The notes beneath the pieces were generated by a model. The model was not told the origin of the DNA, did no database searches, and worked only from the letters and a program-made list of their open reading frames with translations. 5,061 bases of DNA from UBA5436 sp964346085 (lineage in GTDB: Bacteria; Bacillota; Clostridia; Saccharofermentanales; DTU023): contig CAYFSZ010000091.1 of the NCBI GenBank assembly GCA_964346085.1, forward strand, positions 1 to 5,061, given 5' to 3'. A program made the translations under genes and the position numbers. This document shows, piece after piece, positions 5,023 to 5,061 of the stretch. How positions within the stretch are numbered: position 1 is the first letter of the stretch; the number at the start of each line of letters is the position of its first letter.

Positions 5023-5049
5023 TTTTACTAATTTTGGAACTTTTGTCAA
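5022..5049 (-). promoter_or_regulatory. Upstream promoter of the zinc operon
   Basis: On the minus strand a perfect -35 TTGACA (5044-5049) is followed after 16 nt by TAAAAT (5022-5027). The start would lie near 5015, inside the Zur-like box, and give a leader of about 80 nt before the 48-aa gene. The strong -35 suggests high expression once repression is lifted. Confidence 0.7.
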
Positions 5050-5061
5050 GGAATAATTTTG

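Overview
The window looks like low-GC Bacillota (Firmicutes) DNA. It is AT-rich, has strong GGAGG/AGGA-type ribosome sites, lysine-rich proteins and Gram-positive lipoprotein signals. The protein motifs look most like Clostridia or Erysipelotrichia-type gut anaerobes; the genus cannot be read from the sequence.

About 90% of the window is one zinc-uptake operon on the minus strand, read from right to left. The order is a 48-aa lysine-rich membrane peptide or mini-lipoprotein (4790-4936), a Zur-type Fur-family repressor (4255-4674), a zinc-binding lipoprotein ZnuA (3194-4231), ATPase ZnuC (2409-3119), permease ZnuB (1586-2416), and a lipoprotein with a C-terminal DUF1980/TIGR03943-like domain (654-1523, lipoprotein proper from 1334). 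Two sigma-A-like promoters, one before the 48-aa gene and one before zur, carry an identical 21-bp -10/operator module with the same Zur-like box. A third box lies next to the upstream one. This fits zinc-replete repression of the whole cluster by its own regulator, with ZnuA capturing zinc, ZnuB moving it across the membrane and ZnuC powering transport. The znuA-znuC gap holds two back-to-back perfect hairpins, which probably set a higher dose of ZnuA than of ZnuBC.

The most unusual point is the end of the operon. The last reading frame begins with a diverged second copy of the last third of ZnuB (36 of 46 residues identical, about 70% at DNA level, mostly silent changes). It is fused without a stop to the lipoprotein signal and domain, and looks like the scar of a replaced or deleted paralogous permease gene.

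The left 650 bases are a decayed accessory zone: a BrnT toxin pseudogene with a stop where the conserved Trp should be (52-168), an orphan 66-aa basic protein (172-372), and, on the minus strand, the C-terminal remnant of an unrecognised gene without a start (392-628) abutting the zinc operon. No convincing terminator is visible at that junction. No rRNA, tRNA, CRISPR array or intact insertion sequence was seen.
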